Below are positions 4,153 to 6,387 of a DNA stretch of 6,387 nucleotides, piece by piece; positions within the stretch are counted from its first letter, which is position 1; every line of letters begins with the position of its first letter. A model generated the notes under the pieces. It was not told where the DNA came from. It searched no databases and worked only from the letters and a program-made list of their open reading frames with translations. Position numbers and translations under genes: made by a program. The stretch lies in assembly GCA_019750655.1 (NCBI GenBank), contig JAIEOG010000355.1:1-6387 (forward strand), in the 5' to 3' direction. The stretch is from a bacterium. GTDB lineage: Bacteria > Bdellovibrionota > FAC87 > UBA2466.

Positions 4153-6236
4153 AGAAAGTCGACTTAAAGAGAGTCCTGGGACTCGCGGATATTTCCAAAG
4201 CTGGGGACCGGGGTGCTGGCCTAGCAGCGAGCACAGAAACCGAGCGAGAAGAGGCCCGCGCCGTCCTTTCTAAACTCACTCTCGGGTATCTCTACGATAA
4301 CCCCCTGAAAACCGAAAACGGAAAAGTCGATGCGGTGATGAAAGCAAATTACCGGATAGACGAAGCGGTGTTTCACAAAATAGCGCCACTTACCTTAGGG
4401 GAATTCAAAGACCGGCTCCTGCGAAGCACGGGGGCAGAAATCGAGGGCTACGGAAAAGCGTTGACCGGCGTTATGGCGGCTGCGGTTTCAAAGCTTTGTA
4501 ACACCCACGAGTTGGTTTACATCGCGAAAAAGATCTCCTGCCCGACGACAGCGCGGACACGGCTTGGGTTGCCTGGAACGCTTTCGTCGCGGCTACAACC
4601 CAACCACCCCATCGATGACCCTCGCGGAATCGCGCTGCTCACCTATTATGGTTTATCGCTCGCCTCGGGCGATGCTTTGCTGGGTGTAAACCCGTCGATC
4701 GATACGGTCGATAATATTTCCAAAGTCCTGGTCCATCTGGATAAGCTGCGCCGGGAGACGGGAGCGCCCACGCAGATTTGCGTCTTATCGCACATTAAGA
4801 CCCAGCTAGCATGTCTGGAGGCTGGTGCGCCGGTGGAGATTATTTTTCAGAGCCTTGCGGGTACAGAAAGCACCAACCTTACCGAGTTCGATTTGGAAAT
4901 AGGGCTCTTAGATCGCGCCGAAGCGAAGATGCGAGAGAAAGGGCCATTGGGTGCCGCCCCGAATGTTTTCTATTTCGAGACAGGGCAGGGCAGTGAGTTT
5001 ACCTATGGCAAGCACGAGGGCATCGATATGGCGACCCTCGAGGCGCTTTGTTATGGACTCGCCCGAAACTACAAACCCTTCATGGTGAATAATGTGACCG
5101 GCTTTATTGGGCCGGAGACGCACCAGACGAATTTCGAAATGATCTATTCCAGTTTGCAGGATCATTTCATGGGAAAACTCTTGGGCGTCCCCATGGGCAT
5201 GGCGCCTTGCTACACCCTCCATTCGGAAATCACGCTAGAAGGCCAGCAGATGGCGACGCAGATGCTCACAGCCGCGGGGGCGAATTACTATATGGATGTC
5301 TGCCTAAACACCGATCGCATGCTGGCTTACTTCGATACCAGCGCACATGACGTGCAGACTTTGCGCGAGGTCTACGGGAAAAATCCCACCCCGGAGTTTG
5401 CAGTATGGGCGGTCGATAAAGGCATTCTGCAAAAAGGGCCCCAGGGAGTATTGGAGCGGGGACCGGAGTGGGGCCGTCCTGAAATATTTTGCGCGTCAGC
5501 TTCCGACTTGGAAAGCCTACGCCGGGCGACTCCTTCGCTTTATGGATTTGAGAATGCCGGCCCTCGGCCTGCCGAGTCAGTAAATCGGTCGACACGTTGG
5601 AACCAGGCAGTTGCGAAAGACGCCGTTTACCGCGAACTCGACATCGCACGGATCCGCAAGGCCGTTCCTGCCCGTTTGCTTTCTACCCAAGCGACCAATA
5701 AAGAGGCGCACCTTGGGTCTCCTGCATTGGGAGCGGAGCTTTCGAGAGAGTCTGCGCAGCTTCTCAAAAAGGAAAAAAAGAAGGTCCTGGTGCTACTCTC
5801 CGATGGCCTTTCTGCCGAAGCGGTGCACGGTAATCTCACTTTGTTTCCATTGCTGAAAGATCTCTTTGCGCTTTCTAAGATGGAATGGGCGCCTTACCTC
5901 GTGCCTTATGGCCGGGTGAAGCTCGCCGAACCGATTGCGAAGGCGTCGAAGGCAGAATTGATTCTGTATTTTATCGGCGAACGCCCGGGCGGAAATGCGC
6001 AAGCGGCCAGCAGCCTCTCTTGTTACTTCGTCTATTCCCTGCGGGATAAAAGCGCCCGCAAACGGGCAGTGGAGTTTTCCGGGAACGAGGCCGTCGAGTT
6101 TGAATACTCCGTGCTTTCGAATATCTACCCCGACGGCGGGCTTCCCCCCGAAGAGGCAGCAGCTATCGTCTTCGAGAAAGCAAAGCTCATTCTGCACAAC
6201 CAGGCGGCGGGCAATCGTTTGGAAGCTCTGGTCTAG
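4149..6236 (+). CDS. eutBC: Fused ethanolamine ammonia-lyase, EutB (large) + EutC (small) subunits in one chain
   Basis: Adenosylcobalamin-dependent lyase converting ethanolamine to acetaldehyde and ammonia; 695 residues. Residues 1 to about 447 are EutB: GLPGTLSSRLQPN (140-152), GDALLGVNP (174-182), YFETGQG (275-281), NNVTGFIGPE (314-323), DHFMGKLLG (338-346). Residues about 455-695 are EutC: AGPRP (470-474), LLSDGLS (549-555), PYGRVK (586-591), GERPG (610-614), SLSCYFVYS (622-630), LSNIYPDGGLPPEEAA (656-671), the set that forms the cobalamin face. Aligned to E. coli EutB, substrate contacts Arg160, Gln162, Asn193, Phe258, Glu287 and Leu402 are kept as Arg148, Gln150, Asn181, Phe247, Glu277 and Leu392, but Asp362 is Ala352. 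The EutC N-terminal extension (about 60 residues in E. coli) is absent at the junction. A divergent substrate is possible. The first gene of the pair, eutA, overlaps it by 4 bases. Confidence 0.93.
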   Translation: MKKVDLKRVLGLADISKAGDRGAGLAASTETEREEARAVLSKLTLGYLYDNPLKTENGKVDAVMKANYRIDEAVFHKIAPLTLGEFKDRLLRSTGAEIEGYGKALTGVMAAAVSKLCNTHELVYIAKKISCPTTARTRLGLPGTLSSRLQPNHPIDDPRGIALLTYYGLSLASGDALLGVNPSIDTVDNISKVLVHLDKLRRETGAPTQICVLSHIKTQLACLEAGAPVEIIFQSLAGTESTNLTEFDLEIGLLDRAEAKMREKGPLGAAPNVFYFETGQGSEFTYGKHEGIDMATLEALCYGLARNYKPFMVNNVTGFIGPETHQTNFEMIYSSLQDHFMGKLLGVPMGMAPCYTLHSEITLEGQQMATQMLTAAGANYYMDVCLNTDRMLAYFDTSAHDVQTLREVYGKNPTPEFAVWAVDKGILQKGPQGVLERGPEWGRPEIFCASASDLESLRRATPSLYGFENAGPRPAESVNRSTRWNQAVAKDAVYRELDIARIRKAVPARLLSTQATNKEAHLGSPALGAELSRESAQLLKKEKKKVLVLLSDGLSAEAVHGNLTLFPLLKDLFALSKMEWAPYLVPYGRVKLAEPIAKASKAELILYFIGERPGGNAQAASSLSCYFVYSLRDKSARKRAVEFSGNEAVEFEYSVLSNIYPDGGLPPEEAAAIVFEKAKLILHNQAAGNRLEALV

Positions 6237-6295
6237 CGGACGGAGTGAGCGAGTAAAGAGTGAGGTCCGTCTTCGCTCTTTGGGCTACGCCGGAC
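6237..6295. repeat. Triple-arm palindrome CGGAC...GTCCG...CGGAC with inner TCTTCGC/GCTACGC
   Basis: It starts on the base after the eutBC stop. Three arms, CGGAC (6237-6241), GTCCG (6265-6269) and CGGAC (6291-6295), allow two mutually exclusive hairpins. The right-hand one contains TCTTCGC (6270-6276) and GCTACGC (6284-6290), which are themselves partly complementary. There is no T-run, so it is not a classical terminator, though it may protect the 3' end of the eut mRNA. Confidence 0.7.
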
Positions 6296-6320
6296 ACCGT
6301 CTTCGCATTTCGATTCGGTG
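6295..6320. repeat. Second hairpin, arms CACCG/CGGTG, inner TCTTCGC
   Basis: CACCG (6295-6299) is followed at once by TCTTCGC (6300-6306) and closed by CGGTG (6316-6320). It has the same inner heptamer as the preceding unit but a different arm pair, and the two units share base 6295. Confidence 0.6.
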
Positions 6321-6321
6321 C

Positions 6322-6341
6322 AATTTAAATTCTTTGAAGAA
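6322..6341. repeat. AT-rich spacer made of two perfect palindromes
   Basis: AATTTAAATT (6322-6331) is a perfect palindrome. TTCTT-TG-AAGAA (6330-6341) is a perfect inverted repeat overlapping it. Together they separate the GC-rich hairpins. Role unknown; the first could also serve as an AT-rich promoter-like element. Confidence 0.45.
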
Positions 6342-6343
6342 AA

Positions 6344-6387
6344 CTGGCCTGCCAGGCGTAGCGACCCTTAGGGGGCGCGAAGACTGG
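6344..6387. repeat. Third hairpin unit, arms CTGGC/GCCAG/CTGG, inner GCGTAGC...GCGAAGA
   Basis: CTGGC-CT-GCCAG (6344-6355) is followed by GCGTAGC (6356-6362), a loop containing CCCTTAGGGG (6365-6374), GCGAAGA (6377-6383) and CTGG (6384-6387). This is the first unit's architecture in reverse orientation with another arm sequence. It is cut by the window edge, so the arm may be longer. Confidence 0.65.

Noticed and set aside
6237..6320. Hairpins after eutBC as a rho-independent terminator.
   Set aside because: The stems are imperfect and no T-run follows. Transcription may end here by another route, but the sequence does not show it.

Overview
The window looks like a chromosomal segment of a Gram-negative-type bacterium with moderately high GC content (judged by eye). 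Gene packing is tight, with 4-bp start/stop overlaps inside operons and an exported protein carrying a classic signal peptide. I cannot place the phylum from sequence alone. The compact hairpins of the form arm-TCTTCGC...GCTACGC-arm' after the last gene remind me of intergenic repeats in environmental lineages such as Verrucomicrobiota or Omnitrophota, but that is a recollection and not a demonstrated assignment.

Left part, minus strand (1711 down to 1): a three-gene operon whose junctions both overlap by the same 4 bases, GTGA. It runs from an LCM/TcmP-type SAM-dependent methyltransferase, through a membrane-anchored left-handed beta-helix (hexapeptide) acyltransferase, to the first 60 codons of a gene whose N-terminus resembles GH3 acyl-acid-amido synthetases. 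The GH3-like start is a GTG. Together they look like a small acylation/amidation/methylation pathway, with the product unknown.

Middle (1712-2868): a 48-bp divergent gap, then a plus-strand gene for an exported protein with an N-terminal I9-propeptide-like segment and a highly charged C-terminal coiled coil. A minus-strand 70-codon ORF with a near-ideal ribosome binding site overlaps its 3' end tail-to-tail. The remaining space up to 2868 is the leader of the next operon. I find no cobalamin riboswitch in it.

Right part, plus strand (2869-6236): a two-gene ethanolamine-utilisation operon. eutA (the ATPase that reactivates ethanolamine ammonia-lyase) overlaps by 4 bases a single gene in which the large (EutB) and small (EutC) subunits of the adenosylcobalamin-dependent lyase are fused. 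The fusion lacks the EutC N-terminal extension used in enteric bacteria for microcompartment targeting, and no shell gene is visible. The substrate-site aspartate of E. coli EutB (Asp362) is an alanine here, while most other contact residues are kept. The enzyme may therefore be a divergent, cytosolic amino-alcohol lyase.

Right end (6237-6387): a dense tract of imperfect palindromes. At least three hairpins share an inner heptamer (TCTTCGC, or its complement GCGAAGA) but have different, self-complementary outer arms. This is the least explained DNA in the window.
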